Part shown: piece after piece, positions 30,178 to 40,377 of the stretch
Position numbering within the stretch: position 1 is the first letter of the stretch
How the letters are laid out: every line of letters begins with the position of its first letter
NCBI RefSeq assembly: GCF_030717945.1
Contig: NZ_JAVAIM010000001.1
Location: 2,355,131-2,419,130, forward strand
DNA: 64,000 bases
Direction of reading: 5' to 3'
Origin: Qipengyuania profundimaris
Lineage (GTDB): Bacteria; Pseudomonadota; Alphaproteobacteria; Sphingomonadales; Sphingomonadaceae
Made by a program: the position numbers and the translations under genes
Notes under the pieces: generated by a model
What the model saw: only the letters and a program-made list of their open reading frames with translations
Databases searched by the model: none
What the model was told of the DNA's origin: nothing

Positions 30178-30597
30178 TCAGCGCAACTGCATGGCGTGGT
30201 AGCGCGTCACCGTCATCAGTTCGGGATCGCGCGTTATGTGGATTTCCGAAACGATTTCGCCGTCGAAGGTCAATCGCCAGAACGTCTGCCCGGACATTTC
30301 TTTGCTCTCGCTATCGATCGTGCCGCTAACGAAGACCTCATTATCCCTGACGGAAATATCGTCGATCCGCACCTGAGCGTGCCCCGCCGCGATCCGGAGA
30401 TTGCGGTCGGCCGTCAGAAAATCATCGATACCTTCGATACGCCTACCGGCCCCATCGACTACGATGAGGTCAGGCGAGAGCAGCGGGCGCGCAGCATCCT
30501 GCTCCATAGCATTCAGCAGGTCCGAAATCCTCCGGACCGCCGCAATGCGCCGCTGCCGTCTGCTTTGCAGTCTTTTGAGGAACCCGCCGAAAACCAT
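30178..30597 (-). CDS. NTF2/SnoaL-like protein
   Basis: A 139-residue protein with the cone-like alpha+beta fold pattern of NTF2/SnoaL proteins: two N-terminal helices (LLNAMEQDAARPLLSPDLIVVDG), then IEGIDDFL and four strands ending in the C-terminal VTRYHAMQL. Catalytic or binding role unknown; such proteins range from isomerases to simple binding proteins. It has a basic N-terminus. The gene stands alone between convergent sulfotransferase and upstream ndk. The 83 bases between this gene and ndk are AT-rich and could hold its promoter. Confidence 0.65.
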   Translation of the reverse strand: MVFGGFLKRLQSRRQRRIAAVRRISDLLNAMEQDAARPLLSPDLIVVDGAGRRIEGIDDFLTADRNLRIAAGHAQVRIDDISVRDNEVFVSGTIDSESKEMSGQTFWRLTFDGEIVSEIHITRDPELMTVTRYHAMQLR

Positions 30598-30680
30598 GAC
30601 GGGCCAGCTTATCGATAAGCCGACCCGTCACAATCTATATTTGATTATCAGATGTTAAATCGGCCAGAAGGCCTTTGAAA

Positions 30681-31103
30681 TCAGCCGACGATTTCGTCTT
30701 CGTCGAAGAAATAGTCGATTTCGATCTTCGCATTCTCGTCGCTGTCGGAACCATGGACGGAGTTGGCTTCGATGCTTTCGGCATAGGTCTTGCGGATTGT
30801 GCCATCGTCGGCATCGGCAGGGTTGGTGGCGCCCATGACATCGCGATTGCGCTTCACCGCGTCTTCGCCCTCGAGGACCTGAACGACCACCGGGCCGCTG
30901 ATCATGAAGTCGACCAGTTCGCCGAAGAAGGGGCGTTCCTTGTGGACGGCGTAAAAGCCTTCGGCCTGTTCCTTCGTCATCTGGATGCGCTTCGAAGCGA
31001 CGACGCGCAGGCCGGCTTCTTCCAGCATCTTGGTGACGGCACCGGTCAGATTGCGGCGCGTGGCGTCGGGCTTGATGATCGAAAAGGTGCGGGTGACCGC
31101 CAT
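30681..31103 (-). CDS. ndk: Nucleoside diphosphate kinase
   Basis: A 140-residue Ndk that balances NTP pools through a phosphohistidine. The catalytic His lies in NSVHGSDS near residue 117. The nucleotide-binding [26 protein letters not shown] and GATNPADA stretches are all present. AAGGA lies 8 bases before ATG. It appears monocistronic. Confidence 0.96.
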   Translation of the reverse strand: MAVTRTFSIIKPDATRRNLTGAVTKMLEEAGLRVVASKRIQMTKEQAEGFYAVHKERPFFGELVDFMISGPVVVQVLEGEDAVKRNRDVMGATNPADADDGTIRKTYAESIEANSVHGSDSDENAKIEIDYFFDEDEIVG

Positions 31104-31221
31104 GGTGAAAATCCTTGAAACTTGAAAGGGGGGAATCGATGCGCGCCGATAGCCGCCCTTCGTCGGGTCGGCAAGCCTGCTACGATCCTCGTATTGGCAA
31201 GCGCGTCCGCCGCAGCCTTCC

Positions 31222-31713
31222 CTATTGCGCGATCACCAATATGCCGGTCGAACCGCTGCCGCCCGGGGAGGTCTGGAGGCTGAAGGACAGCCCACCTGGC
31301 CCTTCACCGGCGATCATCCTTTCTTCGCCGGTGCGCGCGTCGGTGTCGATCTCTACCCCGGCGCTCGTCGCCTGCTTGCGGTAGTATTCGACGAGCTCTT
31401 GCGGAGGGGCATCGGCGGCGAAAGTTACCATCACGCCGCTGCCCTGCGACCCATTGAATGTCGTGCTCGATTCCACCTCGGCCCCCGGATAGAGTGCATA
31501 TCCATCGGGAAGGTCCAACTCGCCAGACGCGTCGGAGCCCACTGTGACGACTGCCTCGTTGCCCTCGGCATCGGACATCCGCACTCGATTATCGTCGCCG
31601 GTGCCGGACACCTCGTATTCGGTCGTGCCATCGGCCGAGATGACCGAAGTGGCTTCACTTTCGCTGCAGGCTGCCAGAGCGAGAATGACCACCGCCGCAC
31701 AGTATTTTTTCAT
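31222..31713 (-). CDS. Lipoprotein, paralogue of the next upstream gene
   Basis: A 163-residue lipoprotein with lipobox LAAC (Cys at 16). The mature part has an acidic first half ([20 protein letters not shown]) and a second half with [34 protein letters not shown] and a Gly/Ser-rich end. The second half aligns with the protein encoded at 31891-32406 (DLPxGxxLYP, then A/S-P-x-x-x-x-x-x-Y). This suggests a small globular domain shared by both. Function unknown; located at a membrane facing the periplasm. GGGGGC precedes ATG. Confidence 0.7.
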   Translation of the reverse strand: MKKYCAAVVILALAACSESEATSVISADGTTEYEVSGTGDDNRVRMSDAEGNEAVVTVGSDASGELDLPDGYALYPGAEVESSTTFNGSQGSGVMVTFAADAPPQELVEYYRKQATSAGVEIDTDARTGEERMIAGEGPGGLSFSLQTSPGGSGSTGILVIAQ

Positions 31714-31890
31714 GTAAAAGCCCCCGAATTCCGAGCGGTTAAAACATCATACGCACACAGCGAGTCAAGCCTCGAAGTTAAAAGCGATGTCCGGAACCAT
31801 CTCGCCCGATCGATAGCTGCCCCATTCGGCATTCGACAAGACAAGCGCCAAGAAATGCCTCCGGACTGGAGCTATCCCTCCAATCCGTAT

Positions 31891-32406
31891 TCAGCGGAAC
31901 GTGTCGCCCATCGACAACTGGGCCTGCGTCGCACCGTCATCGCGCTTTGCGACCAGAGAGAAGGCTTGTCCGTCCGCATTCTCGCCAGCGAGGACCTCGG
32001 TCTCGTCGCTCCGCACCCGCGGTTCGATCGTGAACCCTGCCGCCTCGGCTTCCGCGAGATAGTGATCGGCAATCTGGCGCGGCGTCGCGTCGCTGCGCAT
32101 GTCGACGATGATCGAACGTCGCTCGCCCTGGTCGACACGGGTGACGTTGACCCCGCGCGCCTGCGGATAGAGAGTGAACCCCTCTGGAAGGTCTGGCGGC
32201 ACCGTGCGGCCGGACCGCATCGCGGTCACGGTACCATCCTCCGCTTCGAACCGAGCCGACGTTTCGCCGGTCTCCTGATCCACATCGAAAGTCCCGCGCG
32301 GATCGACCATCGCGGTTTCTTCGTCTGTGTGGTCGGGCTCTACTTTGGAGCACGAAGAAAACAGGACTGCCGCAGTGGCCAATAAAGAAAGAGCAAACGA
32401 ACGCAT
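31891..32406 (-). CDS. Lipoprotein, paralogue of the adjacent downstream gene
   Basis: A 171-residue lipoprotein (lipobox-like LFSSC, Cys at 19). It shares with its neighbour the order: acidic region, DLPEGFTLYPQARG, TPRQIADHYLAEAEAAGFTI and a final strand-rich part (GQAFSLVAKRD). Start ATG 32406 begins a proper signal; the frame is open 69 codons further. It lies 37 bases downstream of holC and could be read with it, while 177 bases separate it from its paralogue, enough for a second promoter. Function unknown. Confidence 0.7.
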   Translation of the reverse strand: MRSFALSLLATAAVLFSSCSKVEPDHTDEETAMVDPRGTFDVDQETGETSARFEAEDGTVTAMRSGRTVPPDLPEGFTLYPQARGVNVTRVDQGERRSIIVDMRSDATPRQIADHYLAEAEAAGFTIEPRVRSDETEVLAGENADGQAFSLVAKRDDGATQAQLSMGDTFR

Positions 32407-32443
32407 CGCCCAATCGACGGACGAAAGCCTGCTCTGTTCCGAA

Positions 32444-32890
32444 TTAACGACCTTCGCGCCAGCCACCCTGCTCGGTCTGCTTGAAAATGCGGTTGTCGAA
32501 CGCCTCGTCGGGATCGAGACGCCGCCATAGTTCGCGTGCGGCGTCTCGCCCTTCCGGTTCGAACAGCAGCAGGACCCGCTCGAAACCGGCAGCTTCTTCG
32601 CGCCACTCGCCATCGGCTATGATGGCTAGCTTCGCACCGTTTGTGGCCTCGCACCCGTTCGACAGCAGGATCGGCTGACGATCGGCGTGGGCCGCGTCGG
32701 CCATCCCATTGGCCAGGAATGCCGCGCCGCCCTGCTCCCACAGGGTCTTCGACAGCGCCTCGCGCTGCTCCGCCGATCCGGAAACGACCAGCAGGCGCTC
32801 GCCCGATTGCAGGACCTTGCGCGCCAGCTTCGCGACCGTCACATCGACCGGGTCGCGGCTGAGCTGATAAAAGTCCACCCGCGTGGTCAT
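32444..32890 (-). CDS. holC: DNA polymerase III chi subunit
   Basis: A 148-residue HolC that links the clamp loader (via psi) to SSB. The N-terminus RVDFYQLSRDPVDVTVAKLARK, the central GERLLVVSG and LWxxxxxAFLANG segments, and the C-terminal ERVLLLFEPEGRDAARELWRRL are family features. It is preceded by DUF2256 and pepA on the same strand; the pepA-holC pairing is a long-known conserved neighbourhood. The start overlaps the DUF2256 stop (ATGA). Confidence 0.85.
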   Translation of the reverse strand: MTTRVDFYQLSRDPVDVTVAKLARKVLQSGERLLVVSGSAEQREALSKTLWEQGGAAFLANGMADAAHADRQPILLSNGCEATNGAKLAIIADGEWREEAAGFERVLLLFEPEGRDAARELWRRLDPDEAFDNRIFKQTEQGGWREGR

Positions 32891-33054
32891 GGCTGCCCCT
32901 CACCGCCCGGCTGCGACTTGTTGCGCCTGCACCGTTCGGAACAGTGCTTCACCTCGTCCCAGTCCTTCGCCCATTTCTTGCGCCAGGCGAAATCGAGCCC
33001 GCAGGTCACGCAGGTCTTGGTCGGGAGGTCGCCCTTGCGGCGCATTTTCGCCAT
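32887..33054 (-). CDS. DUF2256 zinc-finger-like small protein
   Basis: A 55-residue basic protein of the DUF2256 family. Pairs of Cys in KTCVTCGLDFAWRKKW and HCSERCRR would bind one zinc ion. The frame is open 39 codons upstream, but MAKMRRKGDLP at 33054 is the family start. It sits between pepA and holC with a 4-base overlap to holC, so all three are one transcript. Function unknown; a nucleic-acid role is only a guess from charge and zinc ligands. Confidence 0.8.
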   Translation of the reverse strand: MAKMRRKGDLPTKTCVTCGLDFAWRKKWAKDWDEVKHCSERCRRNKSQPGGEGQP

Positions 33055-33074
33055 AGCGACCTCCCGGACCGGTC

Positions 33075-34532
33075 TCAGCCTTCGAGATTGTCGGCGACGA
33101 AGCGGTCGATCAGCCGCACACCGTAGCCCGTCGCACCCTTGCCCCAGGTCTGGCCCGGCTTGTCCGACCACACCATGCCCGCCACATCGACATGCGCCCA
33201 GGGCGTGTCGTTCGCGATAAAGCGCTGCAGGAACTGCGCGGCGGTGATCGAACCGGCCGCCTTGCCGCCGATGTTCTTCATGTCGGCAATGGGACTGTCG
33301 ATCAGCTTGTCGTAAGCGGCGCTGATCGGCAGGCGCCAGTTCTTGTCGCCGGTGGCGATGCCGGCGTCGTAAAGCTGGCCAGCGAGTTCGTCATTATTGG
33401 AGAATACGCCTGCATATTCGTTGCCGAGCGAGATGATGATTGCGCCGGTCAGCGTGGCGAAATCGACGATGCGGCTGGGCTGGAATTCTTCCTGCGTCCA
33501 GTGCAGCGCATCGGCCAGCACCAGACGACCTTCGGCATCGGTGTTGAGCACCTCGATGGTCTGACCCGACATGGAGGTGACCACATCGCCGGGGCGCTGT
33601 GCCTTGCCGTCGGGCATGTTTTCGACGAGGCCGATCACGCCGACGAGGTTGGCCTTCGCCTTGCGCAGGACGAGTGCGAGCATCGCACCCGCGACGGCCC
33701 CGCCGCCGCCCATGTCCCACTTCATGTCTTCCATGCCCGGCCCCGGCTTGATGCTGATGCCGCCGGTGTCGAAAGTCACGCCCTTGCCGACGAAGGCTGC
33801 CGGCGCCTCGCTGCCGCCGCCGTTCCAGCGGATGGCGAGCAGTTGCGATTCGCGCTCCGACCCGAGGCCGACACCGAGTAGCGATCCCATGCCGAGCTTT
33901 TCCATCTCCGCCTCGCCGAGCACGACGATCTCGGCGCCGGTGCCCTCGAACCGTTCGCGGCAGCGCGAGACAAAGCTTTCGGGGTAGATGATGTTGGCCG
34001 GTTCGGTGACCAGCTCGCGGGTGAATTCGATACCGCTGGCAAGATGCGCGGCCTCCGCCCAGGCGGCTTCGCTGCCTTCGGGCGCGTTGATAACCGTCAC
34101 GGTTTCGAGCGAAATCTTCTGCTCGTCCTTCATCCGCGTGCGATAGACATCATAGCGCCAGTTCCGCAGCCGCAGGCCGAGGAGGACGCTGGCGGCTTCA
34201 TCGGCCGACAGCCCGCTGTCCGCGAGATCTAGGACGACCTCCGTCTCGCCGCTCGACTGATATTTCCCGGCGATGGCCGCGCCTGCCTTTTCGAGGTTGG
34301 CGCTGCGCGCCTCGTCGTTGCGATCACCTGCTCCGGCGAGCGCGAGGCGCAGGACCTTGCCATCCCGCTCGACGAAGCTTTCGAACAGCTGGCCTGCGCC
34401 GCCCTTGAAGCGCGCCGCGTCAGCCCCTTCGCTCATCGCTTTTTCGAGCGACGAAGGCAGCTTGCCCTTGTCCACGACTTGGGCAAGAAGGCGCGCCGTT
34501 TCCGGACGGGACTGGCTGAACTGGATGTGCAT
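33075..34532 (-). CDS. pepA: Leucyl aminopeptidase (M17)
   Basis: A 485-residue cytosolic aminopeptidase with two metal ions. The C-terminal catalytic domain has VGKGVTFDTGGISIKPG with metal ligands, DMGGGGAVAGAM, and the signature NTDAEGRLVLADAL. The N-terminal domain is less conserved, as usual. GGGAG lies 7 bases before ATG 34532; earlier in-frame starts run into the divergent lptD region. It releases N-terminal residues from peptides. It begins the pepA-DUF2256-holC unit. Confidence 0.94.
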   Translation of the reverse strand: MHIQFSQSRPETARLLAQVVDKGKLPSSLEKAMSEGADAARFKGGAGQLFESFVERDGKVLRLALAGAGDRNDEARSANLEKAGAAIAGKYQSSGETEVVLDLADSGLSADEAASVLLGLRLRNWRYDVYRTRMKDEQKISLETVTVINAPEGSEAAWAEAAHLASGIEFTRELVTEPANIIYPESFVSRCRERFEGTGAEIVVLGEAEMEKLGMGSLLGVGLGSERESQLLAIRWNGGGSEAPAAFVGKGVTFDTGGISIKPGPGMEDMKWDMGGGGAVAGAMLALVLRKAKANLVGVIGLVENMPDGKAQRPGDVVTSMSGQTIEVLNTDAEGRLVLADALHWTQEEFQPSRIVDFATLTGAIIISLGNEYAGVFSNNDELAGQLYDAGIATGDKNWRLPISAAYDKLIDSPIADMKNIGGKAAGSITAAQFLQRFIANDTPWAHVDVAGMVWSDKPGQTWGKGATGYGVRLIDRFVADNLEG

Positions 34533-34632
34533 GGGCTCTCCCAAAGATGTGACTGACGGGTGCGAAGCGCATTCCGGCTCGCCCCATAGGATGGCGATTG
34601 CGATTAGGCGTGGCCGGTGCGATAGGCAAGGC

Positions 34633-37023
34633 ATGGCCCTGCCCGCCGAGACAGCCATCGAAGCCAGCCGGCTGGCACTGCGCACGCTTGGCGTGGCGAC
34701 AACGCTTGCGCTGGCGACGCCGCTCGCCGCGCAGCAGGTCGGCGACGATGTCGGATCGGTCGAAGACCCGCAGGGCGACCCCGGCGATCCGCAACCCGAC
34801 GCGCCTTCCGTTTCAACGGCCGCCGAGCCTGACGAGCCGCCCAGCCTTCAGGACCCTTTCCCCGAAGTCGGTCCGCCGCCTGAGCCTACTGGCGACGATG
34901 GTCTCAACGCAGCGGGCGAACGCGAGATCGACTTCGAGTCAGACGTCCTCAGCTATGATTCGGATGCCGACCTCGTCACGGCCAGCGGCAATGTCGTGCT
35001 GCGCAGCGGCGACCGGTCGCTGCGCGCCGATTCGGTGAGCTGGAGCAGGCGCACCGGCGTTATTCTGGCAGAAGGCCGCGTGCGCTTCGTCGACGAGAAC
35101 GGCAATCAGCTATTCTCTGAACGGGTCGAGCTGACCAATGAGTTCGAAGCGGGCGCTATGGAGAACCTGCTGCTCGCACTGCGCCAGGGCGGGCGGCTCG
35201 CGGCCAATCGCGGCGTGCGCGAAAGCGACGGCACTATCGCGCTGGAACAGGCGGCCTATTCCGGCTGCGATGTCGTGACATCCGAAGGCTGTCCCAAAGA
35301 ACCCAGCTGGCGGATCACCGCCGAACGGGTGGTCTACGACCCCGATGAGCAGCGGGTCCGCTTTACCGGGGCTTATCTCGAACTGTTCGGCGCGCGCATC
35401 CTGCCGTTGCCGGGGCTGGCAGTGCGAACCGATGGCGGCGCAGTCTCCGGTGTGCTGGTCCCCGACCTGCGCTTTTCCGAAAGCAACGGCGTCGAGGTGT
35501 CGGGCAGCTATTATATCCGGCTCGCCGACAATAAGGATCTGACGCTAACCGGCTTCCTTTACACCGATGCCCCACCCATGATCTCGGGACAGTGGCGCCA
35601 TCTTACCGAGAAGGGCGCTTACCAGATCACCGGCTATGCGACGAAAAGCCGCAGGATCTCCGATTTCACCGGCGTCGAAACGACCGGCGACAGCGATTTC
35701 CGCGGCTATGTCTTCGCCAACGGCAAGTTCCAGCTGAACCCGGAATGGAGCGTGACCGGTTCCATCCGCCGCGCCAGCGACCGCACCTTCCTGCGGCGCT
35801 ACGATATCAGCCGCGACGACAGGTTGCGGTCCACGGTGAACCTCGAGCGCATCAGCGACTCCACCTATTTCTCACTCGCCGGCTGGGCCACGCAGACGCT
35901 GCGCCTGAACCAGCCGCAGGGCGAGGTGCCGGTGGCTCTGCCGGTGATGGATTTCCGCAAGCGGCTGGAGGACCCGCTGCTGGGCGGCAAGCTGGAGCTG
36001 CAGGCCAATACGCTCGCGATCATGCGCGACGTCGGTCAGGATACGCAGCGCGCCTTCGCCCGCGCGCAATGGGATATCTCCACGGTCACCGGGCTCGGCC
36101 AAGTCGTCACGCTGACCGGCATGGTGCGCGGCGACATCTACCATTCGGACGAGAACTTCCTCACCGATACGGCGCTCTATCGCGGCAATCCCGGCTGGGA
36201 GGCGCGCGGCGTCGCGCTGGGCGCGGTGGACGTGCAATGGCCGCTGGTCGGCCAGTTGTTCGGCGGAGAGCAGGTCCTGACGCCGCGGGTCCAACTGGTT
36301 GCCACGCCCCCGATCAAGAATCTCGCCATCCCGAACGAGGATGCGCGCGCGATCGATCTGGAAGATTCCAACCTCTTCGCGCTCAACCGCTTTCCCGGAT
36401 ACGACCGGATCGAGGACGGTGCGCGCGTTACCTACGGGTTCGATTGGCAGTTGCGAGTTCCGAATTGGGAGCTGAAATCGACCCTCGGCCAGTCTTATCG
36501 GCTGGACGAGGATGCAGACATCCTGCCCGATGGCACCGGCTTGTCAGAGCGCTTCTCCGACTTCGTGGGCCGCACCGAGGTCCGCTATCGCAACTTTGTG
36601 AAGTTCACTCACCGTTTCCGGCTGGACAAGGACAGTTTCGCCGTCCGCCGCAACGAGATCGACGCGACGGTCGGATCGCGCCGCACCTATGCCGAGCTCG
36701 GCTATGTGCGCCTCAATCGCGACATTACCGCCGTGGAAGACTTGCAGGACCGCGAGGAATTGCGCGGCGCGGTGCGCGTCGCATTTGCCAATTACTGGTC
36801 CGTCTTCGGCTCCGGCGTATTCAACCTGACGAATCGCGAGGAGGACCCGACCTTTAGCTCCGACGGGTTCGAGCCCATCCGCACCCGCCTCGGCGTCGCC
36901 TATTCCGACGACTGTCTCGAAATGGGAGTAACCTGGCGACGCGACTATGAAACCGCGGGCGACGCTCGGCGGGGCGACACCTTCCAGGTTTTCTTCAGCC
37001 TCAAGAATCTGGGTTTTCGCTAA
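34633..37023 (+). CDS. lptD: LPS assembly outer-membrane protein LptD
   Basis: A 796-residue LptD. After a signal peptide (ends LAAQQ) and an acidic Pro-rich linker comes the OstA/LptA-like beta-jellyroll (about 95-210, with SYDSDADLVTASGNVVLRSG), then the large beta-barrel ending in QVFFSLKNLGFR with a C-terminal aromatic-type outer-membrane signal. It inserts lipopolysaccharide into the outer leaflet with LptE. The start ATG 34633 is inferred from the signal peptide; the frame runs 120 codons further. It heads the operon lptD-surA-pdxA-rsmA. Confidence 0.92.
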   Translation: MALPAETAIEASRLALRTLGVATTLALATPLAAQQVGDDVGSVEDPQGDPGDPQPDAPSVSTAAEPDEPPSLQDPFPEVGPPPEPTGDDGLNAAGEREIDFESDVLSYDSDADLVTASGNVVLRSGDRSLRADSVSWSRRTGVILAEGRVRFVDENGNQLFSERVELTNEFEAGAMENLLLALRQGGRLAANRGVRESDGTIALEQAAYSGCDVVTSEGCPKEPSWRITAERVVYDPDEQRVRFTGAYLELFGARILPLPGLAVRTDGGAVSGVLVPDLRFSESNGVEVSGSYYIRLADNKDLTLTGFLYTDAPPMISGQWRHLTEKGAYQITGYATKSRRISDFTGVETTGDSDFRGYVFANGKFQLNPEWSVTGSIRRASDRTFLRRYDISRDDRLRSTVNLERISDSTYFSLAGWATQTLRLNQPQGEVPVALPVMDFRKRLEDPLLGGKLELQANTLAIMRDVGQDTQRAFARAQWDISTVTGLGQVVTLTGMVRGDIYHSDENFLTDTALYRGNPGWEARGVALGAVDVQWPLVGQLFGGEQVLTPRVQLVATPPIKNLAIPNEDARAIDLEDSNLFALNRFPGYDRIEDGARVTYGFDWQLRVPNWELKSTLGQSYRLDEDADILPDGTGLSERFSDFVGRTEVRYRNFVKFTHRFRLDKDSFAVRRNEIDATVGSRRTYAELGYVRLNRDITAVEDLQDREELRGAVRVAFANYWSVFGSGVFNLTNREEDPTFSSDGFEPIRTRLGVAYSDDCLEMGVTWRRDYETAGDARRGDTFQVFFSLKNLGFR

Positions 37024-37178
37024 GTCGCACCCGTTGGCAGACAGCGCCGAACAGGCTATCCGCGCTCGCAAGACGAACGGGGCAGGTGTTCTACGGCAAT
37101 CAGCTTGGGTTAAGCCGCCACACGGCACGGCCCCGTCATGGACTGGTACCGCAACGGTGCCGCAATTGGGTATCACAC

Positions 37179-38522
37179 GTGAGCGCAAACCGCATTTCCA
37201 AGTTTCTTTCCCTTGCCGCAGTGGCAGGTCTGGCGCTGTCGCCGATTTCCGTGTCGGCGCAGGCAACGGCGGAAACGGCCAATCCCCTCGGTCTGCCGAC
37301 CGATTTGAGCATTCTCGGCAATTCCGATCCGAACGTCCGCAAGGCGACGGCGGTGGTGAATGGCTTCGTGATCACCGGCACCGATGTCGACCAGCGCGCT
37401 GCGCTGCTGGTCGCAGCGAACGAGCGTGAAATCAGCCCCGAAGAACTCGAGCGCGTTAAGATGCAGGTGCTGCGCAACCTCATCGACGAAACGCTGCAGA
37501 TCCAGGCGGCCGAAACGCAGGAAATCACGATCCCGCAGGCCGAGATCGACCAGAGCTATGCGCGTGTCGCTGCCCAGAACTTCGGGCAGGACGAAAGCGC
37601 GATGGGCGAATATCTGCGGAGCATCGGCTCCTCGCCGCAGTCGCTCAAGCGCCAGATTCACGGAGAGCTTGCATGGAGCCGTTTGCTGCGGCGCAACTTC
37701 GCACCCTTCGTGAACGTCTCGGCCGACGAGGTGAACGACCTTATCCAGCGGCTCGAGGCCAATCGCGGGACCGATGAATATCGCCTTGGCGAAATCTTCC
37801 TGCAGGCAACGCCCGAAACCGCGCCGCAGGTGCAGGGCAATGCCCAGCAGATCGTCGAGCAGCTCCGCCAGGGCGGCAGCTTCGTCGCCTATGCCCGCCA
37901 GTTCTCGCAAGCCTCGACCGCGGCGGTCGGCGGCGACCTCGGCTGGATCGCCCTGCCCCAGCTGAAGAACCCGCAGCTCGAGACCGTGGTCGGCGAAATG
38001 AGCCCGGGCCAGCTGGTCGGCCCGCTGGAGATTCCCGGCGGCTACTGGATCGGCCTGCTGATCGACAAGCGGCAGGTGTTGACGGCCGACCCGCGTGACG
38101 CTGTCCTTTCGCTGAAGCAGATCGCGCTCGATTTCACCGGCGTGCCGGAAGCAGAGCGCACACCCCGGCTCGAAAGCTTCCTGGCCGGCGTGCAGCAGCT
38201 GCGCGGATGCGGCGATGCCGAAGCCGGAGCGTCTGCCCTCGGTGCGACCGTGGTCACCAATGACGAGATCGCCGCGCGTGCCCTGCCCGAACAGCTTCAG
38301 CAGCTCGTGCTGAACTTGCAGCTCGGCCAGGTCACGCCGCCCTTCGGGTCTTTCGAGGAAGGTGTGCGCGTGCTGATGCTGTGTGGCCGCGACGATCCGC
38401 AGGCCGCCAGCGGCCCGGACTTCGATACGCTGATGGGTCAGCTCGAAGAAGAGCGCATCCAGCGCCGTGCGCAGCGCTACCTGCGCGACCTGCGCAACGA
38501 CGCCTATATCGAGTACAACTGA
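37179..38522 (+). CDS. surA: Periplasmic peptidyl-prolyl isomerase / chaperone SurA
   Basis: A 447-residue protein: signal peptide to about residue 31 (SVSAQA), an N-terminal chaperone module (VVNGFVITGTDVDQRAALL), a parvulin domain (EYRLGEIFLQA to GYWIGLLIDKR) and a second, poorly conserved C-terminal part. SurA guides outer-membrane proteins such as LptD to the BAM complex, which suits the adjacent lptD. The start is GTG 37179 by signal peptide; the frame is open 31 codons further. pdxA follows after 5 bases. Confidence 0.9.
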   Translation: MSANRISKFLSLAAVAGLALSPISVSAQATAETANPLGLPTDLSILGNSDPNVRKATAVVNGFVITGTDVDQRAALLVAANEREISPEELERVKMQVLRNLIDETLQIQAAETQEITIPQAEIDQSYARVAAQNFGQDESAMGEYLRSIGSSPQSLKRQIHGELAWSRLLRRNFAPFVNVSADEVNDLIQRLEANRGTDEYRLGEIFLQATPETAPQVQGNAQQIVEQLRQGGSFVAYARQFSQASTAAVGGDLGWIALPQLKNPQLETVVGEMSPGQLVGPLEIPGGYWIGLLIDKRQVLTADPRDAVLSLKQIALDFTGVPEAERTPRLESFLAGVQQLRGCGDAEAGASALGATVVTNDEIAARALPEQLQQLVLNLQLGQVTPPFGSFEEGVRVLMLCGRDDPQAASGPDFDTLMGQLEEERIQRRAQRYLRDLRNDAYIEYN

Positions 38523-38527
38523 CACCG

Positions 38528-39532
38528 ATGACTGCCCCGCTCGCCGTATCGATTGGCGATCCGGCGGGGATCGGGCCGGAGATCATCGCGGAAAGCTGGG
38601 CGCGGCGCCGGGAATACGGCCTCGCGCCCTTTTTCGTGGTCGGCGGAGGGGGTGTGCTGAAAGCGGCGGCGAAAGCCCGCGGTCTTTCGGTTCCGGTAGA
38701 GCCGATCGCCAGCCCTGCCGAAGCCGAGACGGTTTTCAGTGATGCGCTCCCTGTGCTCGGACAGGAAGACAGCGCGTATGCGCCCGGACAACCCGAGCCG
38801 AGCGGCGCAGCCCTCGCCTTGCACTCGCTGGCCGAGGCGACGCGTTGCGCGCTGCTGGAATCAGCATCGGCCCTAGTGACCGCTCCCATCGCGAAAGCGC
38901 AGTTGGCACAGGTCGGCTTCGAATATCCGGGCCAGACCGAATTTCTCGCCGATGTCTGCGGCCTCGAGCAGGAGGACGCGGTGATGATGCTCGCCGGGCC
39001 GAGCCTGCGCGCCGTGCCCCTTACGGTCCATTGCGCGCTGTCCGAAGTGCCAGGCCGGCTTTCGCAAGACCTGATCGAGCACCGCGCGCGCATCGTGTCC
39101 CGCGCATTGCGGCGCGACTTCGGGATCGACGCGCCGCGCCTCGCCGTTTGCGGGCTCAATCCGCATGCGGGCGAAGGCGGCAGGTTTGGGGACGAGGAAG
39201 CCCGCATCATCACGCCTGCGATCGAGGCATTGCAGGCCGAGGGGCTCGCCGTCACCGGCCCGCACCCCGCAGATGCACTGTTCACGCCCCGCGCGCGGCA
39301 GACTTACGACGCAGCGCTGGCGATGTATCACGACCAGGCGCTCGTCCCGCTGAAGGCGCTCGATTTCGACGAAGGTGTGAACGTGACGCTCGGCCTGCCC
39401 ATTGTGCGCACCAGCCCCGATCACGGCACTGCCTTCGACATCGCGGGCAAAGGCGTGGCCGATCCCGGCGCGATGATCGCCGCGCTCAGGATGGCAGGCG
39501 AGATGGCGGCGCGGCGGGCCAGCCATGGCTGA
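38528..39532 (+). CDS. pdxA: 4-hydroxythreonine-4-phosphate dehydrogenase
   Basis: A 334-residue PdxA of pyridoxal phosphate synthesis. It oxidises 4-phosphohydroxy-L-threonine. Key features are [12 protein letters not shown] at the N-terminus, the zinc ligands in [21 protein letters not shown] and [11 protein letters not shown], and [19 protein letters not shown]. It sits between surA and rsmA as in many Proteobacteria, and its end overlaps the rsmA start by 8 bases. Confidence 0.95.
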   Translation: MTAPLAVSIGDPAGIGPEIIAESWARRREYGLAPFFVVGGGGVLKAAAKARGLSVPVEPIASPAEAETVFSDALPVLGQEDSAYAPGQPEPSGAALALHSLAEATRCALLESASALVTAPIAKAQLAQVGFEYPGQTEFLADVCGLEQEDAVMMLAGPSLRAVPLTVHCALSEVPGRLSQDLIEHRARIVSRALRRDFGIDAPRLAVCGLNPHAGEGGRFGDEEARIITPAIEALQAEGLAVTGPHPADALFTPRARQTYDAALAMYHDQALVPLKALDFDEGVNVTLGLPIVRTSPDHGTAFDIAGKGVADPGAMIAALRMAGEMAARRASHG

Positions 39533-40355
39533 CCTCCCTCCCTTGCGTGACGTCATCGCGCGCCATGGCCTCAGCGCATCGAAAGCCCTGGGGCAAAACT
39601 TCCTGTTCGACGAACAATTGCTCGACCGCATCGCCGCGATCCCCGGAGACCTCGCAGGCAAGCAGGTGCTCGAAGTAGGCCCCGGCCCCGGCGGCCTCAC
39701 GCGCGCACTGCTGCGTGCCGGCGCGCGCGTTACCGCGATCGAGATGGACACGCGCTGCCTCCCTGCGCTCGCCGAACTGGGCGAGGCCTTTCCCGGCCAG
39801 CTCACCGTCGTGCAAGGCGATGCGCTCAGGATCGACCATGCCGAGCTGATGGGCGGCGAGCCTTTCGCCGTGCTGTCCAACCTGCCCTATAATGTCGGCA
39901 CCGCGCTGTTCGTGCGCTGGCTGGGCGGCGAAGCATGGCCGCCGCTATGGACCAGCCTGACGCTGATGTTTCAGCAGGAGGTCGCACAGCGCATCGTCGC
40001 GCAGCCGGGCGGATCGGTCTATGGCCGGCTGGCGGTCCTCGCCCAGTGGCGTAGCGTCGCGAAACTGGCGATGAAGGTCCACCGCAGCGCCTTCACCCCG
40101 CCCCCCAAGGTGATGAGCGCCATCGTCCATGTCGAGCCCGCCGCCATGCCCGAGGGCGTCAGCGCCCGCCTGCTCGAACGCCTCACCGAAGCCGCCTTCG
40201 GCCAGCGTCGCAAGATGCTGCGCCAGAGCCTCAAGGGCGTGCCCGGCGCGGTCGAGGGGCTGGAGAGCCTCGGCATCGACCCGCAAAGGCGCGCGGAGAC
40301 GGTGACGGTCGAGGAGTTTGTGATGCTGGCGCGGGTCTTGGGGAATGGCGGCTAA
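39525..40355 (+). CDS. rsmA: 16S rRNA (adenine1518-N6/adenine1519-N6)-dimethyltransferase
   Basis: A 276-residue RsmA/KsgA that dimethylates two adenines in the last helix of 16S rRNA. The SAM site is [16 protein letters not shown], with the acidic loop EMDTRCLP and the catalytic [10 protein letters not shown] (NLPY). The C-terminal domain has [13 protein letters not shown]. It is the last gene of the lptD operon. Confidence 0.95.
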   Translation: MADLPPLRDVIARHGLSASKALGQNFLFDEQLLDRIAAIPGDLAGKQVLEVGPGPGGLTRALLRAGARVTAIEMDTRCLPALAELGEAFPGQLTVVQGDALRIDHAELMGGEPFAVLSNLPYNVGTALFVRWLGGEAWPPLWTSLTLMFQQEVAQRIVAQPGGSVYGRLAVLAQWRSVAKLAMKVHRSAFTPPPKVMSAIVHVEPAAMPEGVSARLLERLTEAAFGQRRKMLRQSLKGVPGAVEGLESLGIDPQRRAETVTVEEFVMLARVLGNGG

Positions 40356-40377
40356 CGACCCGATTGCGGACCGTGAG

